Positions 21,670-31,557 of a stretch of 37,682 nucleotides of DNA are shown here, in pieces. The position numbers and the translations under genes were made by a program. Each line of letters opens with the position of its first letter. The first letter of the stretch is position 1. The DNA lies in contig JAGQZQ010000027.1 in the NCBI GenBank assembly GCA_020435415.1, forward strand, positions 1 to 37,682, given 5' to 3'. The DNA is from Flavobacteriales bacterium (GTDB taxonomy: Bacteria; Bacteroidota; Bacteroidia; JACJYZ01). The notes under the pieces were generated by a model. That model saw only the letters and a program-made list of their open reading frames with translations. It was not told the origin of the DNA and ran no database searches.

Positions 21670-24183
21670 CTACCAGTTCCATTCATTTCTCCTGTTACTG
21701 AACCATTCCAGGGAGAACTTGACATTGCCTTTCGGAAAGGATTGGTTCGATTCGGCCAGTACACCATAAACGCCCAAACGGATACGTTGGCGTTGAATCC
21801 GGATGACTCGCTCAATTCCTGCAAACCCTTCAATGTATCTGAGGTTGTTGTCGGTTGCATACAATGCACCACCTCCGCCAACAAGGTAGACCCGTGTTTT
21901 TTTCACCAAAGGAATGTTGTTGATCATTGCCCCGTTGAAGTGGTGTATGTAATGAAGCTCGTAGAATACATTGAACAGATGAAGGGTACTGTCAAGAAGC
22001 TGGAATGTGGCCAGCGGATTGGAATAATAAATGTCACCGCGAGGCAGGATCTTATGATTGACATACGGAACCTTGCGTTGGTTAAGAAACTTGCCAATCA
22101 GTGCAGAATAATTCGAAGTTCCTAAAGTTCCCATCTGGATGCGTTGCGTGATCATGGCCTCGGCATAGTCAAAGTCAATGTTGCTTTCCCAGAAGCCTTT
22201 CAGTCCTTTCTTGTAGGCAAAACGTATGGTTGGCCATTTGGAACCCAGAACGATCTTTTGTTTGGGTTCTTTGATAAATTTCTGTTTAAAGGTATAGCCC
22301 ATCCACGCGCTTACCACCACTGACCGGAAAGGCTCGAAGTCAACGGGCCTGTTGTCGGCGACATATTTGTCTGCCAGGCTTCCGAATTCGTAATCGCTGA
22401 TAGGATACGTGTGTTTGTAAAAGGCATAAGTGCCCAGATAAAAACCATTGAATATTTCACGCGAATGGATCACCTCCAGTCCGTCTTCTTCCGCAAAGTT
22501 GGAACGGCGTATTTGGTTCAGGAGGGCATCATTGGGAAAAATGGTAGTGAAATCGTGATAAAGATTGATGTTGATCATTCCCCGGTGGAAAGCGTCATAA
22601 CGGATTCGGGAGTTGATAGAACCTTTAAAATCTTTATTTCGGAAGCCATAGCTCACACCCGGATATACCAGGATGAACTTTTTATTCTCGAACATCTTGG
22701 TGTATGATACATAGGGCGCGACCCTTACGCCACCGGGTCTGACGGGCTGGACAAAGTCAAGCAGGCTGCCGAAATACCAACCCTTTTTCTTTTTTCTTAT
22801 CTGACGACCTTGTCCGTGATAAACCAGCTTACCGAGTGTAACCCTGTTGTATTCCCGTTCGAGGGAGTCCAGATAAACGTCGCTCGTCAGGTATGCTTTT
22901 ACACTGTCGTGATAAAAGATGCTCTTTTGTTCATCCTGGGTCAAAGGTTCAGGACGTTCGAGATTCCAATAAGTGGTGTCTTTTTCCCTTGCGCCTTCCA
23001 GCACCTCACCAATGGCATTGTTGAAGAAGCGAGGCTTGAAAACAGGGTCAATCTCAAAGTCGGACCGGATCACCAGGGTGGTGCCACGGAATGCCGACTT
23101 GTTTCTTTTTCCTACGGAATAGTTGTATTCTGTTCGAACCGGCAGGGTGATCGTGTCACGGATCCAGTCAAAATCTTGTCTTACCTCAAAAGCATCGTAC
23201 CAAAGCATGGCGCCTTTCTCGATGGACAATTCCAGGCGAATCACGGACAAGCTTTTGGCGCCTATCCATAGATAACCCTCTAATGTGCTGTTCCCATGTT
23301 TCCAGGGCCAGACCCTGATCTTGTAGATGAGTTCTTCATCCAGATCAAAATCCGAGGACTCCAGTTTGTAACGGTAGCTGATCGTAGCCAGGCGACTGAG
23401 GGGAGAGATGAATGGTGTTTCCGAAACATCTTCCATCAGGATCAGGTTATTGTAAATGTTGAACTCACCCCTGGTAGGACTGGCTTCATATAGGTTGTGG
23501 GTGTTTCCGGATTTTTTTTCAGCTTCCACCACCTCTTTGAAGTCATGAGGTGGCCTGCGGTGGATGATTACGCGACGTTCGAATACACTGACTGATGGCT
23601 GGTATTTTGTGAGGACACTATCCGCGGATAGTGTGTCATTCATAAGTTGTCCGCGCAGGTCCGCCGTGTCGTCATTTGTCTTTTCGTTCTCCTGTTCCTG
23701 TGATTCTTTTAATATCCGGTTGGCTTTGCAGTACTGCCGGTAACGGATGCCCTGGTATTGTTCGCTGAACCGGTCCTTGTTTTGAATAACTTTCCGGATG
23801 ATGTCATACGCCGGATCTTTTCTTTTTGCGGTCACCACCACTTCTTCCAGACCGATCTTTTCAGGTTCCATCCATACATCCTGTCGGACCGACTCTCCAG
23901 GTTTAACCGTAACCCAAATGGATTTTGTCTTATAGCCAACCACCGAGTAGATGAGTTCATAGCTGTCGGCATTTTCAAACCGGAAGAAGTAGCGCCCTTT
24001 TGAATCGGTGGCGGTGCCGGTTTCTGTATTTTTTATGTAGATGTTGGCTCCCGGTATGCCGGTGTTGTTCTCATCCAGCACATATCCGTTGACCACCTGG
24101 GCATAAGTGGGCAGGGTAATGCAAAAAATAAAGGCCAGGCATTGTAAGATATGTTTGATCAACTGCAACGTTCTTGAAGGCAT
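21670..24183 (-). CDS. DUF5686 / carboxypeptidase-like regulatory domain protein
   Basis: 837 residues from ATG 24183. A signal peptide (about 1-29, ending TYAQ) is followed by a CarboxypepD_reg-like domain (about 30-115, VVNGYVLDENNTGIPGANIY ... LEEVVVTAKRKDPAYDIIRK). The long DUF5686 region is predicted to end in an outer-membrane barrel (aromatic-ended strands and a final KFSLEWFSNRRNEWNW). Proteins of this group are surface or outer-membrane proteins of unknown role, widespread in Bacteroidota. The stop TAG lies 12 nt from the convergent end of the TonB-type receptor. A TTG at 24195 could add four residues. It follows a T9SS protein gene on the same strand (95-nt gap), so co-transcription is possible. 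Confidence 0.9.
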   Translation of the reverse strand: MPSRTLQLIKHILQCLAFIFCITLPTYAQVVNGYVLDENNTGIPGANIYIKNTETGTATDSKGRYFFRFENADSYELIYSVVGYKTKSIWVTVKPGESVRQDVWMEPEKIGLEEVVVTAKRKDPAYDIIRKVIQNKDRFSEQYQGIRYRQYCKANRILKESQEQENEKTNDDTADLRGQLMNDTLSADSVLTKYQPSVSVFERRVIIHRRPPHDFKEVVEAEKKSGNTHNLYEASPTRGEFNIYNNLILMEDVSETPFISPLSRLATISYRYKLESSDFDLDEELIYKIRVWPWKHGNSTLEGYLWIGAKSLSVIRLELSIEKGAMLWYDAFEVRQDFDWIRDTITLPVRTEYNYSVGKRNKSAFRGTTLVIRSDFEIDPVFKPRFFNNAIGEVLEGAREKDTTYWNLERPEPLTQDEQKSIFYHDSVKAYLTSDVYLDSLEREYNRVTLGKLVYHGQGRQIRKKKKGWYFGSLLDFVQPVRPGGVRVAPYVSYTKMFENKKFILVYPGVSYGFRNKDFKGSINSRIRYDAFHRGMININLYHDFTTIFPNDALLNQIRRSNFAEEDGLEVIHSREIFNGFYLGTYAFYKHTYPISDYEFGSLADKYVADNRPVDFEPFRSVVVSAWMGYTFKQKFIKEPKQKIVLGSKWPTIRFAYKKGLKGFWESNIDFDYAEAMITQRIQMGTLGTSNYSALIGKFLNQRKVPYVNHKILPRGDIYYSNPLATFQLLDSTLHLFNVFYELHYIHHFNGAMINNIPLVKKTRVYLVGGGGALYATDNNLRYIEGFAGIERVIRIQRQRIRLGVYGVLAESNQSFPKGNVKFSLEWFSNRRNEWNW

Positions 24184-24278
24184 GTTGGTTAGCAATGGTG
24201 TTGGGTTTTGCTAACAAAGATCATTCATATATATACTTAATGCCTGGCCTTATTATTATATTCTTTCCGCAAATAATA

Positions 24279-25343
24279 TTATTCAATAACCACCCTTCCG
24301 GTCGCAACGACCTGTGAGTTTCCGGTTACCTGGTAGAGATAAATTCCCGGTTCCAGTTCGTCAGTTGTAATTGATATATTACGACTGTGGGTATTGTTTA
24401 CCTCGCGAACCGTCCGTCCGGTCAGGTCGGTAAGAACCAGTTTGGTGGTTTGATGCAAAGGTTCTTTAAAAGAGAAATGAACAACGGAAGTCGCGGGGTT
24501 CGGGTAAACGTTTACCTGATTAAGCGATGCGGCGCTTTCCTTTACACCTGTTGCATTCTTCGCGAAGCGGTAGATGATGCCATCGGGTGGTGATCCTGTG
24601 AGATAGTCTTCTACAAACACCAATGTTGGATTGCTTGCCGGGCCATCCAGAATATAGGAATTGTTGAAGTCATAATTGCTAAGGCCAACCAACGGACCAT
24701 AGGCTGTTGAATCGGAATCGGTATAATAGTCCAGTTCCGGATTGTTTACCAGGCTGGGTCCATACCGAAACTCCACATCGTTGGAGCCTTCGTACAACCA
24801 AACCTGAAAATTGATGAAATCATTCAAAGTTCCAAGGGAATCCACCTCATTGTAAAATCCGGCATTCTTCCATTCAAGTTTGAAGATTCTACTGCCGGGA
24901 TTGCCATCCACCTTATAGCTGATTGGAGAAAGGGGTGTACTACCCAGGCTGCCACGGTCTACCAGGTCTGCATAAAGCGGTACGATGATATAGTCTGCCT
25001 CGTACGTATTCGGGTCAACAACTGTTGATATTGATCCGCCCAGATCAATTGCGAAATACACGGAGTCAGTCATTTGATCATATAGTTGGAAAGGAAATCC
25101 AATAGGAACCACGTATTCGGGATCGTCCCAAATATCACCGGCGCTTACAACCGTGGCACCGCTGAGATCCTGGTATGTTCCGGTAGACGTACTGAATGTG
25201 TAGTCGGTTCCAGCAGTGATACGTTGTGATGGTGTTTGTTCACCGTGAATCCAACTTTTATTTTTTGTTTTGTGTTGGGCCTGTACTGTTGGCAGGCTGC
25301 ATATTAACAGCGCAGTGCCAAGCATAAAAAACAACTTCTTCAT
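24279..25343 (-). CDS. Secreted protein with T9SS type A sorting domain
   Basis: 354 residues. Signal peptide about 1-22 (ending TVQAQ). The mature N-terminal domain (about 40-260) is a beta-rich module: YTFSTSTGTYQDLSGATVV, IGFPFQLYDQMTDSVYFAID, FQVWLYEGSNDVEFRYG. It recalls the structural domains of other secreted Bacteroidota proteins but has no enzymatic motif I recognise. Residues about 270-354 are the T9SS type A domain (VNVYPNPATSVVHFSF ... TDLTGRTVREV ... GIYLYQVTG ... GRVVIE), which sends the protein to the cell surface. It is the first gene of a minus-strand pair with DUF5686, and its 5' region is shared with divergent hemW. Confidence 0.88.
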   Translation of the reverse strand: MKKLFFMLGTALLICSLPTVQAQHKTKNKSWIHGEQTPSQRITAGTDYTFSTSTGTYQDLSGATVVSAGDIWDDPEYVVPIGFPFQLYDQMTDSVYFAIDLGGSISTVVDPNTYEADYIIVPLYADLVDRGSLGSTPLSPISYKVDGNPGSRIFKLEWKNAGFYNEVDSLGTLNDFINFQVWLYEGSNDVEFRYGPSLVNNPELDYYTDSDSTAYGPLVGLSNYDFNNSYILDGPASNPTLVFVEDYLTGSPPDGIIYRFAKNATGVKESAASLNQVNVYPNPATSVVHFSFKEPLHQTTKLVLTDLTGRTVREVNNTHSRNISITTDELEPGIYLYQVTGNSQVVATGRVVIE

Positions 25344-25510
25344 AGGTGTTGGTGTTATGGTGTGCCTTGTACATGCTTTTCTTTCTTTTCATGTACTGGA
25401 TCAAAAGTAGGAGGTTGTAAGTGAAATTCCTTGGCAGATTATAGGGAACCATCGATGGATATTTGCAAAAAATGCAAACCGCCTTGTTCATAGGGTTCCT
25501 GACGATATAA

Positions 25511-25538
25511 TTTTAGTCAGTGATTATTTCTACCTTGG
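25511..25538 (+). promoter_or_regulatory. Candidate hemW promoter
   Basis: TTTTAG (25511-25516) followed after 14 bp by TACCTTGG (25531-25538), one base off TAnnTTTG. The start codon of hemW lies 26 bp further on. The -33 match is weak and its spacing is shorter than usual; the -7 element is the main support. Confidence 0.33.
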
Positions 25539-25564
25539 AATAACAAATTCTTTAGCACAATAAA

Positions 25565-26695
25565 TTGGCAGGCATTTATCTCCACATTCCTTTCTGTAAG
25601 CAGGCGTGCCACTACTGTGATTTTCACTTTTCCACTACGCGTAAAAACCAGCGTAAAATGGTGGATGCCATGCTTGCGGAACTCAGGCTTCGCAATCCTG
25701 AATGGTCATACGGTCCTGTGGAAACAATTTATTTCGGAGGAGGAAGTCCGTCTTTGCTCACTCCCGGTGAACTGGCAGATCTGATGGAAGCAATCCAAAA
25801 AGATTACGGGATTAGGGGTGATGCGGAGGTGACGCTGGAAGTGAATCCTGACGATGTGAATACAACGAGCTTGCGAGACTGGAGGTCTGCCGGAGTCAAC
25901 AGGCTGAGCATCGGGGTTCAATCTTTTGACGACCATATCCTGAAGTGGATGAACAGGGCTCACGACGGGGAGCAGGCACTTGCCTCTATTCACCAGGCAA
26001 AGGATGCTGGTTTTGAAAACCTGACTATGGATCTGATTTACGGCCTGCCCGATATGGATAATGTAGCGTGGGGACGAGCCATACAGAAATTCATATCACT
26101 TGATATCCCGCATTTGTCTGCATACACCCTTACAATAGAATCGGGAACCGTTTTCGGACACAGGGTGAAGAAAGGTAAAATGGAAGTGGCCGTGGATACC
26201 CGCGTGGCTGCTCAGATGATCATGCTTTATGAGCTGATGGGTAGTGAGGGATACGAGGCATATGAGGTATCAAACTTTGCAAAAGATGGGATGTATGCAA
26301 AGCACAATACATCCTATTGGCAGGGGGTGGATTATATGGGCATCGGCCCGTCGGCTCATTCATTGTTCGGCGAGGTCCGCAGTTGGAACATAAGCAACAA
26401 CAATCTTTATATTAAAGAACTGCTTCAGGAACATCGCCGGCCTTACACTGCGGAGAATCTCACATTGTATGACAGGTACAATGAATACGTCATGACACGG
26501 TTACGAACCCAATGGGGTTGTAATCTCATTGAAATCCAAAGCAAATTTGGAGAAAGCTTTCTTAATATATTTCAAAGTGAATTGAGGCAAATTGACCCGC
26601 ATCATTTCCGTGAACAAGGAGGCAATATTGTATTGACCCCAGAGGGTAGATGCGTTTCAGATCATATTGCATCCTCCCTTTTTGCCTCAGAATAG
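25565..26695 (+). CDS. hemW: Radical SAM heme chaperone HemW
   Basis: 376 residues. The start is a TTG (25565), fixed because homologues begin MAGIYLHIPFCKQACHYCDF and no ATG precedes this motif. The radical-SAM cluster is C11-x3-C15-x2-C18 followed by Asp, not the fourth Cys of HemN, so this is HemW rather than coproporphyrinogen dehydrogenase. Further motifs: YFGGGSPSLLTPGEL, EVNPDDV, RLSIGVQSFDD, LTMDLIYGLPD, HLSAYTLTIE, YEVSNFAKDG (His/Asn heme-chaperone region), and the C-terminal HemN_C-like domain. HemW binds heme and delivers it to membrane respiratory proteins. It is monocistronic or leads into the Lrp gene 105 nt later. Confidence 0.94.
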   Translation: MAGIYLHIPFCKQACHYCDFHFSTTRKNQRKMVDAMLAELRLRNPEWSYGPVETIYFGGGSPSLLTPGELADLMEAIQKDYGIRGDAEVTLEVNPDDVNTTSLRDWRSAGVNRLSIGVQSFDDHILKWMNRAHDGEQALASIHQAKDAGFENLTMDLIYGLPDMDNVAWGRAIQKFISLDIPHLSAYTLTIESGTVFGHRVKKGKMEVAVDTRVAAQMIMLYELMGSEGYEAYEVSNFAKDGMYAKHNTSYWQGVDYMGIGPSAHSLFGEVRSWNISNNNLYIKELLQEHRRPYTAENLTLYDRYNEYVMTRLRTQWGCNLIEIQSKFGESFLNIFQSELRQIDPHHFREQGGNIVLTPEGRCVSDHIASSLFASE

Positions 26696-26800
26696 TTTCG
26701 CTTTGATTCGGTTGTAGCTACAGTTATTTTGGGTAATAGTCGTATTATTGCAGCATATTTGAAAAACATCCACAGGCGCGTCAAAATTAAATTCTGATTC

Positions 26801-27280
26801 ATGGGTTCATCAATTGATAAGATCGATAAAACCGATCTGAAGATTCTAAAGATACTTCAGGAGAATGGACGGATCACCAATCTCAGCCTATCCCAGGAGA
26901 TAGGTCTTTCCCCGGCTCCCACCCTGGAGCGGGTCAAAAAGCTTGAGAATGCCGGGGTAATAGAAAGTTATCACGGGGTGGTAAATCAGAGTAAGGTAGG
27001 TTTGGAGATCCAGGCATTTATCCAGGTCTCTCTGACCCGGCAGGTGAACAATGCCATCGTGAATTTCAAACGTCAGGTTCAGGAAATCCCCGAGATCATG
27101 GAATGTTATCAGGTGACAGGGGCGGCCGATTATGTTCTGAAAGTGGTTGTACCGGATATTGGTGCCTTTGAAGAACTGATCTCCGAAAAACTCAGCAGCA
27201 TGGAGGAGATCGGTTCCATGCAAACCACGGTCATCCTTTCGGAGACCAAGCTTACCCGCACCCTACCATTGAATTATTAA
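26801..27280 (+). CDS. Lrp/AsnC family transcriptional regulator
   Basis: 159 residues. N-terminal winged HTH (about 8-60: IDKTDLKILKILQENGRITN, LSLSQEIGLSPAPTLERVKK, LENAGVIESY) and C-terminal RAM/ACT-like ligand domain (about 68-150: FIQVSLTRQ, IMECYQVTGAADYVLKVVV, SMQTTVILSETK). Such proteins sense amino acids and control amino acid metabolism genes; which amino acid is not evident. The stop codon overlaps the convergent deacetylase stop by 4 nt, so the two transcripts run into each other. Confidence 0.93.
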   Translation: MGSSIDKIDKTDLKILKILQENGRITNLSLSQEIGLSPAPTLERVKKLENAGVIESYHGVVNQSKVGLEIQAFIQVSLTRQVNNAIVNFKRQVQEIPEIMECYQVTGAADYVLKVVVPDIGAFEELISEKLSSMEEIGSMQTTVILSETKLTRTLPLNY

Positions 27281-27894
27281 GCGGAAGGCAAAGGCAGGAA
27301 AGAATAGCCCTCTTCCGTCATGGCCTTCAGAAAAGCCGGGAGTACCACTTTAAGCTTGTCAAACGCTTTCAGGCTGTCGTGCATCACGATGATCGATCCT
27401 GGCCGGCAACTTTCCAACGTTTGACCCAGGCATTGTGCTGCTGTTATCTTTCCGTCGAAATCACCGGAAAGTACGTCCCACATCACCACGGTATATTCTT
27501 TCTTCAGCTTCAGGTATTGGGCAGGTGTGAGGTGACCGTACGGAGGACGGAACAACCGGCTGTTAACCCATGGCTTGCATTCAGCCACATTCTGCAGGTA
27601 CTGGCCCTTGGAAACCTTCCATCCGTCAGGGTGGGAGTAGCTGTGGTTTCCCGTACTGTGGCCCTTGCGGATGATATCATCATATAGCAGGCCATGTGCT
27701 TCAACATTCTTTCCAAGTACAAAGAAGGTGGCTCTGGCATCAAATCGTTCAAGCTCGTTCAGCACCCAATCGGTCACACCGGGCGTGGGCCCATCATCAA
27801 AAGTCAGGTAAAGATTTTTCCCGGATGCATCCATGCGCCACCAAGCATCCGGTAGAGCTTTTTGCACCAGCAGGGGCATGCGCACAGGATACAT
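27277..27894 (-). CDS. Polysaccharide deacetylase family protein
   Basis: 205 residues. NodB homology domain with the standard motifs: LTFDDGPTPG (motif 1, catalytic Asp), GNHSYSHPDGW (motif 2, H-x3-H metal ligands), RPPYGHLTP (motif 3), MWDVLSGDFDG (motif 4) and IVMHDSLKA (motif 5, catalytic His). The family removes N- or O-acetyl groups from peptidoglycan or other polysaccharides. There is no clear signal peptide, although the N-terminus is short and hydrophobic. It follows the DUF2723 gene after a gap of only 5 nt and is very likely its operon partner, which fits a role in envelope glycan metabolism. Confidence 0.92.
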   Translation of the reverse strand: MYPVRMPLLVQKALPDAWWRMDASGKNLYLTFDDGPTPGVTDWVLNELERFDARATFFVLGKNVEAHGLLYDDIIRKGHSTGNHSYSHPDGWKVSKGQYLQNVAECKPWVNSRLFRPPYGHLTPAQYLKLKKEYTVVMWDVLSGDFDGKITAAQCLGQTLESCRPGSIIVMHDSLKAFDKLKVVLPAFLKAMTEEGYSFLPLPSA

Positions 27895-27899
27895 ACCTG

Positions 27900-30800
27900 T
27901 TAATTTGATTCACCGGGGAACTGCGTGCCCTGAGGTATCTGAGGAGGAGTCTGCCTTCCTGAGAATGCCGCCTCATAACGTTGGATCGAGGAATCGATGC
28001 GTCCCGACAGACTGTCCAGCTTATTCTGTTTCACTTGATAATCGATCGAGCGCAGAACACTGATCTCAGTAGAGACATCATTTTTAAGGCCGGCGATCTC
28101 GTCAGGATCCAGTGAGGCCAGGTAATCCAGGTTATCCAGATTATGGTCGAGCAAGATCCTTAGAATTTCCGCTCCTTTCTCTTTCCTTCCAAGTTGGAAA
28201 TACGCTTCAGCGATGGGCGTCACAAAATAGTTATAGGGTGATAAAGCGTCGGGCATCACTTCTATAGCCCGGTCCAGCACAGCTTCAGCCTTGTCGTTCT
28301 TGCCTTCCTTGATCAGTTCCATGGCCAGTCTGGCAAAGTTATTCCTGAAATTCATGGTCATCCTGCGGTTCTGATCATTCAGGTAGATGTCTTCTCCGCT
28401 GTCCATGCCACCCCAGGCGAATTTATTCATCATGTTGTTATACATGATTTCTGTGTTGATGCGTCCTACTTGTCCACCAGCTTGATTGTTTTTAATGGGT
28501 ACCAGGCGGTAGGCTAAGCCTTCCAGCTGGAAATAATCTTCCAATCCCAGATAGTTGTCATTGCCTACTGTGACTGCGAAATATACCGGTCTGTCCCAGT
28601 TAAATGTTGCAAGCAGATCCAATACCATCATGTGGTTCTTGTAAACGTATTGCTTGTCGAGATCCCACTCGATTCCTTCAACAATGCGCCCTGCCTGAGC
28701 GGGCACTACGGTTCCGTTGCTTAAAACCTTTTCCCTGTCCACCGGTATCAATACCTTATTTGTCGGAAGATAATCCAGGGCTTCACCGCTTCCCTGCGGG
28801 CGGAACTTCGTCTGCATATTGTCACTTCTGACAAAATCCATCAAACGATTGGCCGGGATATATCCTGCGAGTTGTTTCTGAGGGATGACGGGCAGGTAAT
28901 CGCGTGTGCCCTGGATATACTGTTCCGGTGTTAATGAGAAAGGTACGGGTTCGGATTCATACGCTTTACGGCGCATCTGATCAATGTACCAATCCGTATT
29001 CAGGAGGCTCAGGTTTACTACGCGCACATCACGCCGGAATCCTTCAACTTCCTGCACATACCAGAGCGGGAACGTATCGTTGTCACCGTTTGTAAACAGG
29101 ATGGCATTCGGAGCACATGATTCCAGGTAATTCCTTGCAAAATCACGGGCGGTATATGTTCCTGACCTGTCGTGATCATCCCATCCATCTTTGGCCATAA
29201 CTACGGGAACGGCCAGCAAGCAAACAGCGCTAATGGTTACCGCAGCCAGACTTGGTGATAACTTGTCTTTTAACTTGTCGAAAATTCCCAATACACCTAT
29301 TCCGATCCAGATGGCAAAGGCATAGAATGAGGCTGCGTAGGCATAATCCCTTTCACGCGGCTGATTCGGGGTTTGGTTCAGGTATAGGATAATGGCAAAG
29401 CCCGTAAACAGGAAGAGGAGAGTCACTACCATGGCATCGTTCCTATGTGCCTTGAAGTGGTAAAACAAACCGATCAGGCCCAGGATAAGCGGAAGGAAAT
29501 AAAATGCATTCCGGCTTTTATCTTCCAGCGCCAGCTCGGGCAATTCGGATTGGTTACCGAGTCGAGCCTGATCTATGGCCTTGATGCCGCTGATCCAGTT
29601 CCCATGGATATTGTTTCCGAAACCCTGAACATCATTCTGTCGACCAGCAAAGTTCCACATGAAGTACCGGACGTACATGTGCCATATCTGGTATGAAAAG
29701 AATACGCGCAGGTTATCTCCGAATGTAGGTGGCGTATCTCCTTCAATGCCTGCCCAATATTTATAGCTTCTTATGTGATGCGGCTGTGGACTGTGCATGC
29801 GTGGAAAGAATGTGCTCCGTTTGGGATCATACACCGGGATGGTGTTTTTGCGATCGTCCGAGATGACATATTTGCCATTGACCTTGTCCTGGATATACAC
29901 CGGATTCCCGTCTTTGAAAATGCGCCGTCCGCTTTCATCCTTGGCAATCTCCGCGTCATAGTACGGACCGTAAAGCAAAGGCCAGTCGCCATATTGTTCA
30001 CGGTTCAGGTAGGCGAGCAGACTGATCATGTTCTCCGGATTATTCTCGTCCATCGGAGGATTGGCATTCGATCGGATCACGATCATCGCAAAAGAGGAGT
30101 AGCCGATAAGCAAGGCAGTGAAGCTGATGATGGCCGTATTCCAGAATACCTTATTCTTCTGTGTGGTGTATCTGATTCCCAGATAAATGAGAGCGGCGAT
30201 AAACAGGCCGAACATAATAACGCCACCGTTAAAGGGTAGTCCGATGGTATTCACAAAGAACAACTCAAATTTTGAGGCCAGATTCACAATGCCAGGGATG
30301 ATCACGTTCTGAACGCCACCGAGGATGAGAATCGATACAAGAAATGCGTAGATCAAACCTTTCTGGCTGGTCTTGTACTTTCTGAAATAGTAAACAAACG
30401 TCATTGCGGGGAGGGCAAGCAGGTTCAGAAGGTGAACTCCGATGGAAAGTCCCACGAGATAAAAGATAAATATGATCCAGCGATCCGCCTGAGGCTCGTC
30501 GGCTACCCGTTCCCATTTCAGGATGGCCCAGAAAACCACGGCGGTAAAGAAGGAAGACATGGCGTAAACCTCACCTTCCACAGCAGAGAACCAGAATGAA
30601 TCTGAAAAAGTATAAGCCAGCGCACCTACGATACCACTGCCCATGATGGCCATTTCCTGCGCCTTGCTCAGCGCCTTTCCACTTTTCTCCATGATCTTTC
30701 TTGCCAGGGCGGTGATCGTCCAGAACAAGAAGAGAATGGTAAAGCTGGAACACAGGGCGGACATGGTGTTGATCATGGCGGCCACGTGATATTTATCCGA

Positions 30801-31001
30801 AGCAAAAAGGGAAAAGAAACGTCCCAGCATCATGAAAAGGGGTGCGCCCGGTGGGTGACCTACCTCGAGTTTATACGATGTGGCAATATATTCTCCGCAA
30901 TCCCAGAAGCTTGTGGTAGGCTCTATGGTCGAAACGTAAACGAAGGTGGCGATCAGGAAAACGATCCAGCCTATGATATTGTTGATTTTTGAATAGGACA
31001 T
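27900..31001 (-). CDS. DUF2723 multi-pass membrane protein (GT117-like glycosyltransferase)
   Basis: 1033 residues. The N-terminal half has many membrane helices and the family's opening WDCGEYIATSYKLEVGHPPG followed by APLF, which holds the acidic and His residues typical of DUF2723/GT117 proteins. A large extracytoplasmic region follows the last helices (NGDNDTFPLWYVQEVEGFRR is conserved in the family), and the C-terminal 120 residues are helical, resembling TPR-like repeats (AEAVLDRAIEVMPDALSPYN). The family is thought to transfer sugars to proteins or lipids at the membrane, by analogy with lipid-linked glycosyltransferases. The length is normal. It is the first gene of an operon with the polysaccharide deacetylase. 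Confidence 0.9.
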   Translation of the reverse strand: MSYSKINNIIGWIVFLIATFVYVSTIEPTTSFWDCGEYIATSYKLEVGHPPGAPLFMMLGRFFSLFASDKYHVAAMINTMSALCSSFTILFLFWTITALARKIMEKSGKALSKAQEMAIMGSGIVGALAYTFSDSFWFSAVEGEVYAMSSFFTAVVFWAILKWERVADEPQADRWIIFIFYLVGLSIGVHLLNLLALPAMTFVYYFRKYKTSQKGLIYAFLVSILILGGVQNVIIPGIVNLASKFELFFVNTIGLPFNGGVIMFGLFIAALIYLGIRYTTQKNKVFWNTAIISFTALLIGYSSFAMIVIRSNANPPMDENNPENMISLLAYLNREQYGDWPLLYGPYYDAEIAKDESGRRIFKDGNPVYIQDKVNGKYVISDDRKNTIPVYDPKRSTFFPRMHSPQPHHIRSYKYWAGIEGDTPPTFGDNLRVFFSYQIWHMYVRYFMWNFAGRQNDVQGFGNNIHGNWISGIKAIDQARLGNQSELPELALEDKSRNAFYFLPLILGLIGLFYHFKAHRNDAMVVTLLFLFTGFAIILYLNQTPNQPRERDYAYAASFYAFAIWIGIGVLGIFDKLKDKLSPSLAAVTISAVCLLAVPVVMAKDGWDDHDRSGTYTARDFARNYLESCAPNAILFTNGDNDTFPLWYVQEVEGFRRDVRVVNLSLLNTDWYIDQMRRKAYESEPVPFSLTPEQYIQGTRDYLPVIPQKQLAGYIPANRLMDFVRSDNMQTKFRPQGSGEALDYLPTNKVLIPVDREKVLSNGTVVPAQAGRIVEGIEWDLDKQYVYKNHMMVLDLLATFNWDRPVYFAVTVGNDNYLGLEDYFQLEGLAYRLVPIKNNQAGGQVGRINTEIMYNNMMNKFAWGGMDSGEDIYLNDQNRRMTMNFRNNFARLAMELIKEGKNDKAEAVLDRAIEVMPDALSPYNYFVTPIAEAYFQLGRKEKGAEILRILLDHNLDNLDYLASLDPDEIAGLKNDVSTEISVLRSIDYQVKQNKLDSLSGRIDSSIQRYEAAFSGRQTPPQIPQGTQFPGESN

Positions 31002-31199
31002 TGCCTTTCGTAGGTTTTCTTGATGAACGGCGAATTTAGGAATTATTTCAGAACGGGAAAGGCAGGTTCTCCCCTTTCATCATGGAATTACAAAGCTTTT
31101 AGAAATGTTAACAATTGTGTGAATGAATTTCCGGACCATCTAACCGGCAATTATTATCAATGGTTTTTCGAACGTTTTCGAAACTAATGCAAATTTTCA

Positions 31200-31252
31200 T
31201 ATTTTTGCGCCCCCGCCCGGGTGAAGGCATCGTGTCTTACGTTACCCCGGGA
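31200..31252 (+). promoter_or_regulatory. Candidate tRNA-Gln promoter and 5' leader hairpin
   Basis: TATTTTTG at 31200-31207 is a perfect TAnnTTTG box. Transcription would start near 31214, right before a GC-rich hairpin: CCCGGG (31216-31221) pairs with CCCGGG (31246-31251), extended by GT-rich/TTAC bases. The tRNA begins 31 nt after the hairpin. The hairpin may aid processing of the precursor or act as an independent small RNA. Confidence 0.45.
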
Positions 31253-31282
31253 GGCCATTGATAAAGTTCTTTCAATCTTGAT

Positions 31283-31355
31283 TGCCCGATGGTGTAACTG
31301 GCAACACGTCTGGTTTTGGTCCAGAAGAGTCTAGGTTCGAGCCCTAGTCGGGCAA
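31283..31355 (+). tRNA. tRNA-Gln (anticodon TTG)
   Basis: 73 nt folding as a complete cloverleaf. The acceptor stem is TGCCCGA/TCGGGCA with A as discriminator. The D-arm begins GGTGTAACTGGCAACAC. The anticodon stem-loop is TCTGG-TTTTGGT-CCAGA with anticodon TTG, and the T-arm is CTAGG-TTCGAGC-CCTAG. The U1-A72 first pair is typical of tRNA-Gln. CCA is not encoded. It stands alone between the DUF2723 gene (divergent) and rlmI. Confidence 0.95.
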
Positions 31356-31557
31356 CATTTTTTACAGAAGATATTTCTTCGCATCCATTTCTATTGATAC
31401 CATATGTCAATGGAAACCATCCTTCCCTATATCATAATAGAAAATTTATACCCTGGCGGTGCAAGGAATTTCTCCACGCTATTCCACCCAACTTCTTTTA
31501 AGTTTCCATCCGGGTGATTGATACCGTATCTTTATCTTCGAACAAAATCCAACCCCG

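Noticed and set aside
31216-31251. A second tRNA or tRNA fragment before tRNA-Gln
   Set aside because: Only one hairpin; no T-arm sequence, no acceptor stem and no anticodon loop can be drawn.
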